From Caldisericales bacterium (lineage in GTDB: Bacteria > Caldisericota > Caldisericia > JAAYUI01): a stretch of DNA of 64,000 nt. The stretch covers positions 1 to 64,000 of the forward strand of contig JAKIZT010000010.1 of assembly GCA_022707885.1 (NCBI GenBank). The letters run 5' to 3'. The notes below the pieces were generated by a model. It was not told the DNA's origin and made no database searches. It saw only the letters and a program-made list of their open reading frames with translations. Below, piece by piece: positions 40,354 to 48,719 of the stretch (positions are counted from its first letter, which is position 1; every line of letters starts with the position of its first letter). The position numbers were made by a program, and so were the translations under genes.

Positions 40354-41847
40354 GTGAAAATTAAAACAGTAAAAATATCAAAATTTCGTGCGATAGATCA
40401 TTTAGAAATAAATCTTAAAGACCTATCCTTGTTAATAGGAAACAATGGAACGGGAAAAACAAGTATAATTGAAGCAATTAATTACTGTTTTTCAAAATCA
40501 TTTCTGACAAGTAAAATTAAATACACTGATTTTTATAATGGCTGCAACGAACCAATTAAGATTGAAATTTTATTTGATGGTGATTTCGGAGTAGATGTTG
40601 TAGATGGCTATACTACCAGACAAATACCTTGTAATGGCGTATATTTAGAAATCAAGAAAAGAGAGAAAGCAACAGCAGGTAAGTTTTTATCAGACCCATT
40701 TGTTATTACCCATTACTATACACCAAATAAGCCTAAAGATAATGATAAAGGTTGGGAATATAAGAGAGGAACCAACAGTATTTTCAAGATTTCTGAAAGA
40801 CATTTGGGTGTACAACAACCAGTTGATAGTTCTTATCCTGTTTGTGTTTATTTAAGCAAAAATAGAGACAGACAATTAGGGAAAGGATTTGGATCATCAA
40901 TGACTGATATTATTGATGATTTTAATTGGAAATTTGCTAGAAAAATTAAAGAAGAGACTGAAGATGGTTATAAAAATTTTATCAGCAATAAAAAGGGATA
41001 TGAGGATGCGATTTTTGAAAGAATCGACAAGGAAACATATAAAAAAATATTTAAAAGCCTGGGGGATATACTGGAAGAATATAAAATATATGATGTTGGC
41101 CTTTCTCTTTTTAATGCCAACGCTCCTTTTTCAGAGGCTTTTATTTCTCAAAAACATAGTGATTTAGATCTCCCTATCTCTCAATTAGGATCTGGGATGG
41201 AAATGATTGTATCTTTAATGTTTCTTGACGTTCTTGCATCCCAAAGTAATAACAAATTACTAATTCTTATTGATGAACCAGAGCTTCACTTACATCCCAT
41301 TTACCAAGAGATATTAATTAAATATCTTATAAGTAGATCAAAAGACAATCAAGTAGTTCTTTCTACACATTCTCCATATTTTTATAAAAATTGTCTCGAT
41401 AATCAATGCATTCAGCTTCTTGTAAGCAAAAAAGAAAGTGATTTGATAAAAATTGAAGAAACTCAAGATGGTAATTTTGGCTTGTTTCCATGGAGTCCTT
41501 CATGGGGTGAAATTAATTATTATGCATATAATTTGCCAACAGTTGAATTTCATAATGAGCTTTATGGCTACATACAAAGTGATATCTTAAATACCGATAA
41601 TACTACTAAAACAGATGAAGAATTTTTAAAAGGTGGTTGTCAAGTAAATTATCCATGGATAAAACAAAATAATAATAATACCACAACAAATCAATGTTTG
41701 ACATTAATGTCATATATAAGACATTACATCCATCATCCAGAAAATAGACATAACAAAAAATATACCGATAAGGAACTGAAAGAATCCATCGAATGGATGA
41801 TACAATTTATTAATCAAAACAATAAAAAACAAAATAAAACACCATGA
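40354..41847 (+). CDS. AAA-family ATPase, AT-rich, probable defence or mobile gene
   Basis: A 497-residue P-loop ATPase of the OLD/RecF-like AAA_15/AAA_21 type. Walker A is LLIGNNGTGKTSIIEAINY, the signature-like SQLGSGMEMIVSLMFL follows, and Walker B plus H loop read LILIDEPELHLHPIYQEILI and VVLSTHSPYF. No TOPRIM nuclease domain is seen; instead the C-terminus has SYIRHYIHHPENRHNKKYTD, a helical region. Such ATPases often occur in phage-defence systems. The start is GTG after AAGGGGGTGG. Base composition is strikingly AT-rich beside its neighbours, and it lies next to tRNA-Ser, both signs of transfer. It overlaps the next gene as ATGA. Confidence 0.85.
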   Translation: MKIKTVKISKFRAIDHLEINLKDLSLLIGNNGTGKTSIIEAINYCFSKSFLTSKIKYTDFYNGCNEPIKIEILFDGDFGVDVVDGYTTRQIPCNGVYLEIKKREKATAGKFLSDPFVITHYYTPNKPKDNDKGWEYKRGTNSIFKISERHLGVQQPVDSSYPVCVYLSKNRDRQLGKGFGSSMTDIIDDFNWKFARKIKEETEDGYKNFISNKKGYEDAIFERIDKETYKKIFKSLGDILEEYKIYDVGLSLFNANAPFSEAFISQKHSDLDLPISQLGSGMEMIVSLMFLDVLASQSNNKLLILIDEPELHLHPIYQEILIKYLISRSKDNQVVLSTHSPYFYKNCLDNQCIQLLVSKKESDLIKIEETQDGNFGLFPWSPSWGEINYYAYNLPTVEFHNELYGYIQSDILNTDNTTKTDEEFLKGGCQVNYPWIKQNNNNTTTNQCLTLMSYIRHYIHHPENRHNKKYTDKELKESIEWMIQFINQNNKKQNKTP

Positions 41848-42494
41848 TGAATAAAATTACTATTTACAATCTAGCGTCTGTTGATTCGTATTTATTTACC
41901 ATAAATCCTAACATCGGCCTGTTCTATTCCCTAGTGGGGACATGGAAAGAGGACGCAACGCTGTGCGGGAGCGAAACGATCCTGAAATCCGGAACGCCTG
42001 TGGATGACGCTTCGGCCATCAGTTCTGCGCGCGCATTGCCGGTTGACCGTTCAAAGGCCGTGCTTGCCGTCTGTGACAGCAGGGGCAGGGTCAAATGCTG
42101 GGCAAACCTCAAGCTTTCCGGCTACTGGGGCGAGTTTGTCGCGCTCTGCTCGAGGGCCACACCAAAGGAGCACCTGGATTATCTGGATTCTGTTGGTGTG
42201 AAGGTGATTGTCGAGGGCGAGGACAGGGTTGACCTTGTGAAGGCACTTGCCGCGCTGGAGCGGGACTTTGGCGCAAAGACCGTGCGCGTCGACAGCGGAG
42301 GGACGCTCAACGGCGTGCTTTTGGGGCTTGGCCTTGTTGACGAGGTGAGTTTGCTTGTTCAGCCGGTCATTGCCGGTGGTGATGGCCCATCATTTGCGAA
42401 ACTGCCAGCGTCGGCCAATATTCCTCTGGAGCTGATTTCTTGCCAGACGCTCGAGGGTGGGTATGTCTGGCTGAGGTATAGGGTTTTGAAGTAG
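41844..42494 (+). CDS. RibD C-terminal/dihydrofolate reductase-like protein
   Basis: A 216-residue reductase-fold protein. It begins MMNKITIYNLASVDSYLFTI, then GLFYSLVGTWKEDATLCGSE, the typical start of RibD-C/DHFR-like proteins, and has SGGTLNGVLLGLGLVDEVSL and QPVIAGGDGPSFAKL near the C-terminus. It probably binds NADPH; the substrate is unknown. The first 20 or so codons share the AT-rich style of the preceding ATPase gene, whereas the rest is GC-rich like the host, so the composition joint falls inside the gene near 41905. Its ATG overlaps the ATPase stop. Confidence 0.82.
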   Translation: MMNKITIYNLASVDSYLFTINPNIGLFYSLVGTWKEDATLCGSETILKSGTPVDDASAISSARALPVDRSKAVLAVCDSRGRVKCWANLKLSGYWGEFVALCSRATPKEHLDYLDSVGVKVIVEGEDRVDLVKALAALERDFGAKTVRVDSGGTLNGVLLGLGLVDEVSLLVQPVIAGGDGPSFAKLPASANIPLELISCQTLEGGYVWLRYRVLK

Positions 42495-42501
42495 TTTTTT
42501 G

Positions 42502-42786
42502 GGTGGTTTTGAAACCACCTCACCCCTGCCCCTCTCCTGTCAGGAGAGGGAGAAAAATAGTAGCAACTCCTATTGGAAGGAGAAAGAAATATCGGTGTCC
42601 TCTTCTTGAGGAGAGGGAAAACATTGTGGTAACTCTTTCCTCTAAGGATGGGGGAGAAAATAGCAGAAACTTCTTCTAGAAGGAGAGAGGAAAAAATAGC
42701 AATTCCTCCTGCTAGGAGAGAGGGTCTGGAAGGGAAGCTGGATGGAAAAAAGGGACGAGGAAAATCCTTCTCCCGCCGGGAGAAGG
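42502..42786. repeat. Cluster of CCTCTCC/GGAGAGG palindromes
   Basis: Several hairpin-forming units in a row: GGTGGTTT/AAACCACC (42502-42519), a near-perfect 10-pair palindrome CCCTCTCCTG-T-CAGGAGAGGG (42530-42550), weaker copies around 42567-42582, 42598-42612, 42673-42682 and 42706-42718, and a 10-pair palindrome CCTTCTCCCG-C-CGGGAGAAGG (42766-42786) that lies within the open frame of the DUF559 gene. The units are separated by A-rich GAGAAAAATAG-like linkers. This is not a CRISPR array: units vary and each is itself palindromic. Confidence 0.8.
42512..42538. repeat. Left copy of a 27-base direct repeat flanking DUF559
   Basis: The 27 bases beginning AAACCACCTCACCCCTGCCC match 43171-43197 with one difference. 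Each copy runs straight into the large palindrome. Confidence 0.85.
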
Positions 42787-43170
42787 ACAAAGGATGAGGG
42801 GGTTTTGTCCTGGCCAGATTATGAAAAAAGACAGCAACTTCTTGAGCATGCTGCCAGAATGAGAAAATCCCAGACAGATGCAGAAGGTTTGCTTTGGGGA
42901 ATCCTCAGGAGGAGAAGATTTTTGGGGCTCAAATTCAGGAGACAGCACACAATAAATGATTTCATTGTGGATTTTTATTGCAGTGAAAAGTGTTTGGCCA
43001 TTGAGCTTGATGGTGGCGGCCACAATGATTCGGCGAAGGAAAGAAGTGATTTTTTAAGAACAGAAAGTTTGAGGAAGAATGGAATCAGGGTGATAAGATT
43101 TTGGAACAATGATGTTTTTAACAATATTGAAGCTGTTTTGGAAAAGTTTTTTGAGGAATTGAAGGATTAA
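42742..43170 (+). CDS. DUF559 (Vsr-like) endonuclease-fold protein
   Basis: A 142-residue ORF. The recognisable DUF559 domain starts at Met40: MRKSQTDAEGLLWGILRRRR, GLKFRRQHTINDFIVDFYC, LAIELDGGGHNDSAKERSDF and RVIRFWNNDVFNNIEAVLEK. The pattern of Glu in the first helix, FxVDFYC, LxxExDG and RfWN is that of a PD-(D/E)XK/Vsr-like nuclease fold. The first 39 codons include translated palindrome repeat (ENPSPAGRRTKDE), so the true start may be Met40 (42859). It is flanked on both sides by the same palindromes and direct repeats, suggesting a cassette. Confidence 0.85.
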   Translation: MEKRDEENPSPAGRRTKDEGVLSWPDYEKRQQLLEHAARMRKSQTDAEGLLWGILRRRRFLGLKFRRQHTINDFIVDFYCSEKCLAIELDGGGHNDSAKERSDFLRTESLRKNGIRVIRFWNNDVFNNIEAVLEKFFEELKD

Positions 43171-43268
43171 AAACCACCTCACTCCTGCCCCTCTCCTAGA
43201 AGGAGAGGGAAAAAACCTGTCCAAATATCTATGTCTCGTGTTTTAGTAATTCCTTCTCAAAAGAGAGG
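43171..43268. repeat. Right copy of direct repeat and palindromes
   Basis: 43171-43197 is the second copy of the 27-base direct repeat. It runs into the palindrome CCCTCTCCT-AGA-AGGAGAGGG (43189-43209). A weaker unit with CTTCTC and GAGAGG arms is at 43252-43267. No gene is seen from here to 43381. Confidence 0.8.
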
Positions 43269-43368
43269 TGAAAAAATCAAAAACCTTGTCTCCTGAAAGA
43301 TTATTGTGCAAAGCCATGGCTTTTCTCAAAAGAGGGCAGGTTTTAATAGAAAAGCGATGGGTTCTGCG

Positions 43369-43374
43369 TAAAAT
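43369..43374 (+). promoter_or_regulatory. Putative -10 box of the PAS-domain gene
   Basis: TAAAAT stands seven bases before the ATG at 43382, the spacing seen for other first genes here. The -35 is not clear. Confidence 0.35.
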
Positions 43375-43381
43375 TGCCCAC

Positions 43382-43717
43382 ATGTGGACAGACGAATTTC
43401 CAGGCGCGATGACGATTTGCGACAAAGAGGGCAAAATCCTCTATATGAACCAGAAGGCCATGAAAACCTTTGAGAAAGATGGTGGTGTCTCGCTTGTTGG
43501 CCGAAATGTCCTGGACTGCCACCCTGAACCGGCAAGGTCAAAACTTGCCAAAATGATTGCCGAAGGCACAAAAAATGTTTACACAATCGAAAAGAATGGC
43601 ACAAAAAAGATGATCTACCAGTCACCGTGGTATGAAAACGGTGTTTGTGTGGGTTTTGTCGAGCTTTCTCTGGAGGTTCCCTTTGAGATGCCGCATTTTG
43701 TGAGGGACAAGAAGTGA
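43382..43717 (+). CDS. Single PAS-domain protein
   Basis: A 111-residue stand-alone PAS protein: EFPGAMTICDKEGKILYMNQ, GRNVLDCHPEPARSKLAKMI, VYTIEKNGTKKMIYQSPWYE and GFVELSLEVPFEMPHFVR. These phrases match small PAS sensor proteins found alone in anaerobes. It lacks an output domain, so it must signal through a partner or bind a ligand. The ATG at 43382 starts just before the conserved part; an upstream start at 43268 would include repeat-derived sequence and is less likely. It overlaps the next gene as GTGA. Confidence 0.8.
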   Translation: MWTDEFPGAMTICDKEGKILYMNQKAMKTFEKDGGVSLVGRNVLDCHPEPARSKLAKMIAEGTKNVYTIEKNGTKKMIYQSPWYENGVCVGFVELSLEVPFEMPHFVRDKK

Positions 43718-44166
43718 CCGAATTTGAAAACGAAATATATGCAATGCCATGTTTTGCGACGCTTTCCGTGAATGATGTCGCCTCCTCAGTCGATTTCTAT
43801 TGCAACAAGCTGGGATTCAAGAAGATATTTTTCATGGAAGGGCCAAGCGGTGAAACTGCTCTGGCGCACCTTCGCTGGGCCATGTATGCCGATTTGCTGG
43901 TTGTGCCTGGCAAGCAGGAGGCTGCCGATCAGAAGGGTTCTGGTATATCGCTGACTTTTGCGTGCGGCAGGGTCTCTGTTGATGAGCTGGCTGAAAGACT
44001 GGCAAAAGCTGGTCTTGAGTTTTCAGGGCCGGCTATCACCCCATGGAATGCCAAGGAGTTAAGGATTAAAGACCCGGATGGCTTTTTGCTGGTTTTTACA
44101 GAGCAGGCAGATTCCAGAAAAGATTTTGATGAAGTGATCGGGGACATAAAAAAGGCCCAGGGATAA
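43714..44166 (+). CDS. VOC-family (glyoxalase/bleomycin resistance-like) protein
   Basis: A 150-residue protein of the vicinal oxygen chelate fold, with MPCFATLSVNDVASSVDFYC, NKLGFKKIFFMEGPSGETAL and the C-terminal ELRIKDPDGFLLVFTEQ. The usual metal ligands are only partly recognisable, so activity is open. The GTG at 43714 overlaps the PAS-gene stop, and the two form an operon. It converges on the large kinase-like gene with three bases between the stops. Confidence 0.82.
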   Translation: MTEFENEIYAMPCFATLSVNDVASSVDFYCNKLGFKKIFFMEGPSGETALAHLRWAMYADLLVVPGKQEAADQKGSGISLTFACGRVSVDELAERLAKAGLEFSGPAITPWNAKELRIKDPDGFLLVFTEQADSRKDFDEVIGDIKKAQG

Positions 44167-44169
44167 AAC

Positions 44170-47100
44170 TTATATTACATCGAAGGTTGATTTTTTTACT
44201 ATTCCGCTCCTGATGTTCATCTTTATGGTTTCAGCCGTCCTTTTCAATTTTGTGCTGAGGTTTGGTTTTTTTAGCTCGTCACACATTTGAACGGCAATCT
44301 CAAGGTACCTTGAAGTTTCAGCCTGGTGGTGTTTTAAATTGTCCTGGTCATAATTGGTCATTATTGCGTGGTAGATTGAGTAGGCTAGCGCAACGTTGAA
44401 CGACTGGCATCTTGCCCCTGATGAAAGTGAGCCAAGGAAAGCTTGATCAAGTGCCTCTTTTGCCGTTTTGGCCATTTCACCCTGCCACTGTGGAGTTATT
44501 GGGATTATGCTGCTCTTTTTGGTTTTCTGGAGGTTTTCAAGAAGCAGATTGCAAGCGGCCTGTGCTGTCAGCAATCCAAGTTCGCAAGAGTAATATGGTG
44601 TTTGCGCGGCCTGCCTCATCTTTTCCGGGATGGATTTTACCAGCATTAAAGCCTTTTTGTGCTCGTTTTGGTGTTCGAGAAGTTTTATATTCAGAATGGT
44701 GAGCGCCATTTTTTGCTCAAAATCCAGACAGTGAGCTGAATTTAGGGCCTCATCCATCAAATCCTGGCATTTCTTTAGCTGTTCTTCTTCAAAAGCAATC
44801 TGTGCTTCAAGCACGATTGATGGTCTTATTGGAAGTTCTGGCACCCTTTTTTCAATGTCTTTGGCCCTTTGCAGGTAGAATTTTGCGCCGTCTTTGTCGT
44901 TATCTTCTATCTGGAATTGAGCCATTTTTACCAGGAACCGGCATGCCTGCATTTTTTGCCCGGTCAGAATCGAGATTTCGATTGCCCTTTCCATGAGTCT
45001 TCTGACGGAATCCAGATCACACTGGTTGTGTTTTATGAGCGCATCTATGCAAAGGGTTGTCGCCAAGAGCGGTTGTGAGTCCATTTTGAAAGAGATCTCC
45101 CTTGCCATCAGGTTGTCTTCTGAAGCTTGGGACATGCTTCCCCCAACAACCGCCAAGAGGGCCTTGAGATGGAAGAACCTTGCTTTCATTCTTACCCATG
45201 ATGTGTCACTGATTTCGGCAGAGATTTTTTCGAGAACATCAAGAGAACCAGAGAAATCGCCTTGGAAATATTTTGCGTATGCAAGGTTTAATAATGCTTT
45301 AATTCTAAGACTGACATTCTGCGATTTGATCGCCGAATCACTAGATTTTATAGCATGCAAGGCCATTTGGCTGAAATCATAATCTTTCATGTTGACGGAT
45401 TCTTGCAGGTGAAGTTTTATGAGTTTTTCGTCTTCATCATTCCTTCCGACCAGCCTGTATGCTTCCTGAGTCCTTTGTTGTGCTTCGAAGAATTTTGCCT
45501 GGCTTGCTTCCAAATCGGCAAGTGTCAATAAAATTTCAGACTCAGAATCCGTGTCAACTCCGGCTTTTTTGAGTGCGCTCAGCATTCCGGACAGGGTTTT
45601 TTCTGCTTCATCAAATTTGCCCTGGAGCTTCATGATTTTTGCAAGCCTGAGCGAGGATGCTGTTTCAAGGGAGGAATCAGAGGCCCTGATTGAAACTTCA
45701 AGCGCTTTTTTTGCGTACTCAAGCGCCTGTCTGATTGCAAATTGCGATTCTGCTGCAATGGATGCCGAAAGGAGAACGGAGATTGATTTGGCTGGATTTG
45801 AGCCACTTAGCAGATGTTCGATCAATTCATCCGCGCTTTCATTTTTATCGGTTTTTTGTTTTGCCTGTATGTATTTTGCACATTTGTCATGGATCGAAAC
45901 GAGCAATTTGGGACTTGTTTCTTCCAGGAGTTTTGTCCTGATCTGGTTTTCAATAAATTTGTATTTATAGCTTCCAGCAATTTTAAATGTTGAGAGCATC
46001 ATTGAACTGATGGCTTCATCCAGCATTTCTTCAATGTCGCCATCTTCAAAAGAGGTCACTGAGAGCAACATTTGTTCATCGAATGTTTCACCTATTACTG
46101 CAGCTTCACAGAGTATTGCTTTTAATTTCGAATCGAGGTAGCCGATTCTCCATGAGGCCAATTCATTGCTGTTTGTTGGGAGCTCATCCGGAGATATTTT
46201 TTTTGTTTCACCAGAGCTTGTGATATAGCCCCTGCACGCCATGCCGGAGAGTATCTGGAGCAGATATGTGGCATTGCCTTTTGAGGCACCAACGAGTAAA
46301 TCTGCAGTTTCTTTTGAAATATTTTCCAGGCCGATAACTATATCGATAAGCTCTGCTGTTTCAGCGGGAGAAAATGGATTTAGCCGGATTATTTGTGTGT
46401 ATCTGGAAAATGAAATTTCTCCAATCAAATTTTGGGAGGTTGTTTTGGTGCTGGACGAGTTGGCTATGACCACAGTCATGTTTGGGTTTTGTATTTCGTT
46501 TGCCGATTGGTTTATGATTTCCAGGCTATTTTGATCGCACCATTGGGCATCATCAATTTCAACGACAAATCTCCCTTTTTGACTACATTCATTAAAAAGC
46601 CACGTTATTGCTTTTGGAATTGATAAATTAAACGAGACAGGGTCTTTTTCCAGATCCGGGCTGTTTCCCACCATTAATCTATCTGCAATATTTGGGCACA
46701 AAACTGCAAAAATATTTTTATACGGTGATTTTCCAAAAGACCCAAATCCAAGCTCAAGGGCCGCTTCACATATCAGCTGACCCAATATTCCAAAAGGTTT
46801 TTTGTGGTTGATTTTTTCGCAGGTGGCATAAAGGACTGGCATGTCTTGTGACCTTGCAAGGCTTGCTATCTCCTGCATTATCCTCGTTTTGCCAACGCCA
46901 TGACCGCCATCTATGATTAGTGTTTTAAGATTTGTCTCTTCAGAAAGCACGGCCGATTTGATCGAGTCAATTTCTTTGCTTCTTCCTACAAGAAGGCCTC
47001 GATTGATTATCGAGCCCGAGTTGCTAATGACATTGTTGCCCAGACTCTGGTCTTTTTGTCCCTGCTCGAGCACCTTTAATACATCTTTCATACAGGATGG

Positions 47101-47847
47101 TCGTGATTTGGGGTTTTTCCTCAGAAGCCTTCTGACAAGGTTTTCAATCAGAACAGAAATTTTTGGGTTGTATATTGAAACCGGGGTTGGCTGTAGGTTT
47201 TGTATCTGCCAGATTAGGCTTGATATTTTTGTATCACTGAAAGGCGGTCTTCCTGTGCAAAGATAGTACCCTATCGAGCCAAAGCTGTAGAGGTTCGAAC
47301 TTATGGTTCGCTCTTCGTAGCGTAATATTTCTGGGACCATCCAGGCAACTTCGTTTGTTACGTCTGTGGTTTTCATCTGTTTGAGACTGGTCTGGTCAGA
47401 AGAAAGTTTTATAAAGTCAAAAATCTTTATGTTGTAATCCTCATCAACTATGTAGATATTGTCTGGCTTGAGATCCGTGAGAATGATGTCATTTGAATGG
47501 AGACAATCAATTGCATTGGCAATATTTATCAGAACCTTTATCAATTTGTCCCGATTCAGTCTTACCTGGGAAAGTTTCTCGCCTTCTATGAGCTCATAAG
47601 CTATGTACTTGCCGCCATCACATTCGCCCCACTCGATTATTTTTACAATACCTGGGCTGTCAGCCTGTTTTATGGTTGCAAGCTCATTTTCAAACTGCAC
47701 CCATCTTGGCGCTTTTTTTGATGAGAGCAAGATTGTTCTTATCAATACATCTTTGCCGCTTTCCATGTCAAGCGCGAGATAGATATCGTCTTGCATGGAA
47801 AGCCTCGATTTCAGCTTAAACCTTTCCCCTAAAACCCTCTCGTTCAT
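44170..47847 (-). CDS. Pseudokinase-AAA ATPase-TPR signalling protein
   Basis: A 1225-residue multidomain protein like PknK or other STAND-type regulators. Residues about 8-260 form a Ser/Thr-kinase-like domain with degenerate catalytic motifs: the lysine position reads VLIRTI, the catalytic loop LTDLKPDNI (HRD without His and Arg) and the DFG site DFI. About 290-560 is an AAA_16 ATPase with Walker A DGGHGVGKTRIMQEI and VVEIDDAQWCDQNSLEII. The rest is helical repeat (TPR-like) to the C-terminus; no DNA-binding domain is seen. It is divergent from a PP2C phosphatase. Start ATG 47847, with no Shine-Dalgarno. Confidence 0.85.
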   Translation of the reverse strand: MNERVLGERFKLKSRLSMQDDIYLALDMESGKDVLIRTILLSSKKAPRWVQFENELATIKQADSPGIVKIIEWGECDGGKYIAYELIEGEKLSQVRLNRDKLIKVLINIANAIDCLHSNDIILTDLKPDNIYIVDEDYNIKIFDFIKLSSDQTSLKQMKTTDVTNEVAWMVPEILRYEERTISSNLYSFGSIGYYLCTGRPPFSDTKISSLIWQIQNLQPTPVSIYNPKISVLIENLVRRLLRKNPKSRPSCMKDVLKVLEQGQKDQSLGNNVISNSGSIINRGLLVGRSKEIDSIKSAVLSEETNLKTLIIDGGHGVGKTRIMQEIASLARSQDMPVLYATCEKINHKKPFGILGQLICEAALELGFGSFGKSPYKNIFAVLCPNIADRLMVGNSPDLEKDPVSFNLSIPKAITWLFNECSQKGRFVVEIDDAQWCDQNSLEIINQSANEIQNPNMTVVIANSSSTKTTSQNLIGEISFSRYTQIIRLNPFSPAETAELIDIVIGLENISKETADLLVGASKGNATYLLQILSGMACRGYITSSGETKKISPDELPTNSNELASWRIGYLDSKLKAILCEAAVIGETFDEQMLLSVTSFEDGDIEEMLDEAISSMMLSTFKIAGSYKYKFIENQIRTKLLEETSPKLLVSIHDKCAKYIQAKQKTDKNESADELIEHLLSGSNPAKSISVLLSASIAAESQFAIRQALEYAKKALEVSIRASDSSLETASSLRLAKIMKLQGKFDEAEKTLSGMLSALKKAGVDTDSESEILLTLADLEASQAKFFEAQQRTQEAYRLVGRNDEDEKLIKLHLQESVNMKDYDFSQMALHAIKSSDSAIKSQNVSLRIKALLNLAYAKYFQGDFSGSLDVLEKISAEISDTSWVRMKARFFHLKALLAVVGGSMSQASEDNLMAREISFKMDSQPLLATTLCIDALIKHNQCDLDSVRRLMERAIEISILTGQKMQACRFLVKMAQFQIEDNDKDGAKFYLQRAKDIEKRVPELPIRPSIVLEAQIAFEEEQLKKCQDLMDEALNSAHCLDFEQKMALTILNIKLLEHQNEHKKALMLVKSIPEKMRQAAQTPYYSCELGLLTAQAACNLLLENLQKTKKSSIIPITPQWQGEMAKTAKEALDQAFLGSLSSGARCQSFNVALAYSIYHAIMTNYDQDNLKHHQAETSRYLEIAVQMCDELKKPNLSTKLKRTAETIKMNIRSGIVKKSTFDVI

Positions 47848-47857
47848 AATTGCATTT

Positions 47858-47885
47858 ATTTTATATATTATTGTCTTTTGCGCAA
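47858..47885 (-). promoter_or_regulatory. Promoter of the kinase-like gene
   Basis: Minus strand TTGCGC (47880-47885), 16-base spacer, TAAAAT (47858-47863), ten bases before the ATG. Confidence 0.45.
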
Positions 47886-47927
47886 TTATGTCTCTTGAAT
47901 TTATTGGGGACGTATATTAGGCTAAAA

Positions 47928-48719
47928 GTGGTGAATATCGTTTGGGCTGGCCTTTCCAATACCGGTAAAGTAAAAGAAAACAATGAGGACCATTATGCCA
48001 TTGTTCCCCCTCAGTATCCCGAGCTTCCCTATATCTTTGCCATATCCGACGGCGTTGGTGGGAGAAAAGGCGGGGATCTTGCTTCGGTGAGAGCAATTCA
48101 GGTCATAAGCGACTATTTTGTTCGCCATTTGCCCAAGTCTTACAATTCCCCCGAAGTAACGCAAAAAGCCTTTGAGATTGCAAATAGAGACCTCAGATTG
48201 ACAGGCTCATCAAACGCCAACCTGAGTGGAATGGGAACAACTGTTGTTTTTGCTGCCCTTTTCGATGACACCCTCCAGGTAACATGGATAGGGGATTCGA
48301 GGGCCTATGTTGTGAGGAAAAACAATCTTGAGCAGGTTACAGTTGACCACACTTTGCCAAATGAATTGTTCAAAAGAGGCTCAATAACCGAAAAACAGCT
48401 TAAAAACCATCCCTGCAAACATCATTTAGTGCGGGCATTGGGGATCGACGAGACAGTAAAACCGGAAATGGTGCAAATCCCAGCTCAAAACCTTGAATGG
48501 CTGGTCTTGTGTACTGATGGACTCTATGAGCATGTTTCTGATATGGAAATCCAGGGGGCCATCCATAAACTAAATGACCCAACTCTGGTTACCAAAAAAC
48601 TCATTCAACTGGCCCTCTCAAGGGGTGGAACCGACAATGTGACTGTGGTTGTGGTAAAGATAGCTGGCACACAAACAAAAGAAGACAAGGCCAGCAAAAA
48701 CAGGTTTGGTATCTTTTAG
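47928..48719 (+). CDS. PP2C-family serine/threonine phosphatase
   Basis: A 263-residue PPM phosphatase. It has WAGLSNTGKVKENNEDHYAI with the metal-binding Asp, IFAISDGVGGRKGGDLASVR, LSGMGTTVVFAALFDDTLQV, WIGDSRAYVVRKNNLEQVT, LVLCTDGLYEHVSDMEI and GGTDNVTVVVV, the complete set of PP2C motifs. GTG at 47928 (or the adjacent GTG at 47931) matches the family start and follows TATATT (47913-47918) by nine bases. The open frame extends up to 47850 but overlaps the promoter zone. It is divergent from the kinase-like protein, suggesting a shared signalling role. Confidence 0.9.
   Translation: MVNIVWAGLSNTGKVKENNEDHYAIVPPQYPELPYIFAISDGVGGRKGGDLASVRAIQVISDYFVRHLPKSYNSPEVTQKAFEIANRDLRLTGSSNANLSGMGTTVVFAALFDDTLQVTWIGDSRAYVVRKNNLEQVTVDHTLPNELFKRGSITEKQLKNHPCKHHLVRALGIDETVKPEMVQIPAQNLEWLVLCTDGLYEHVSDMEIQGAIHKLNDPTLVTKKLIQLALSRGGTDNVTVVVVKIAGTQTKEDKASKNRFGIF

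Noticed and set aside
42530-42786. Possible CRISPR array
   Set aside because: The repeated units are themselves palindromes of variable sequence with short A-rich linkers, there are no constant repeats with unique spacers, and no cas genes are near.
44170-47847. Large protein as a LuxR-type MalT regulator
   Set aside because: No C-terminal helix-turn-helix is visible; the end is helical repeat only, so a DNA-binding role is not supported.
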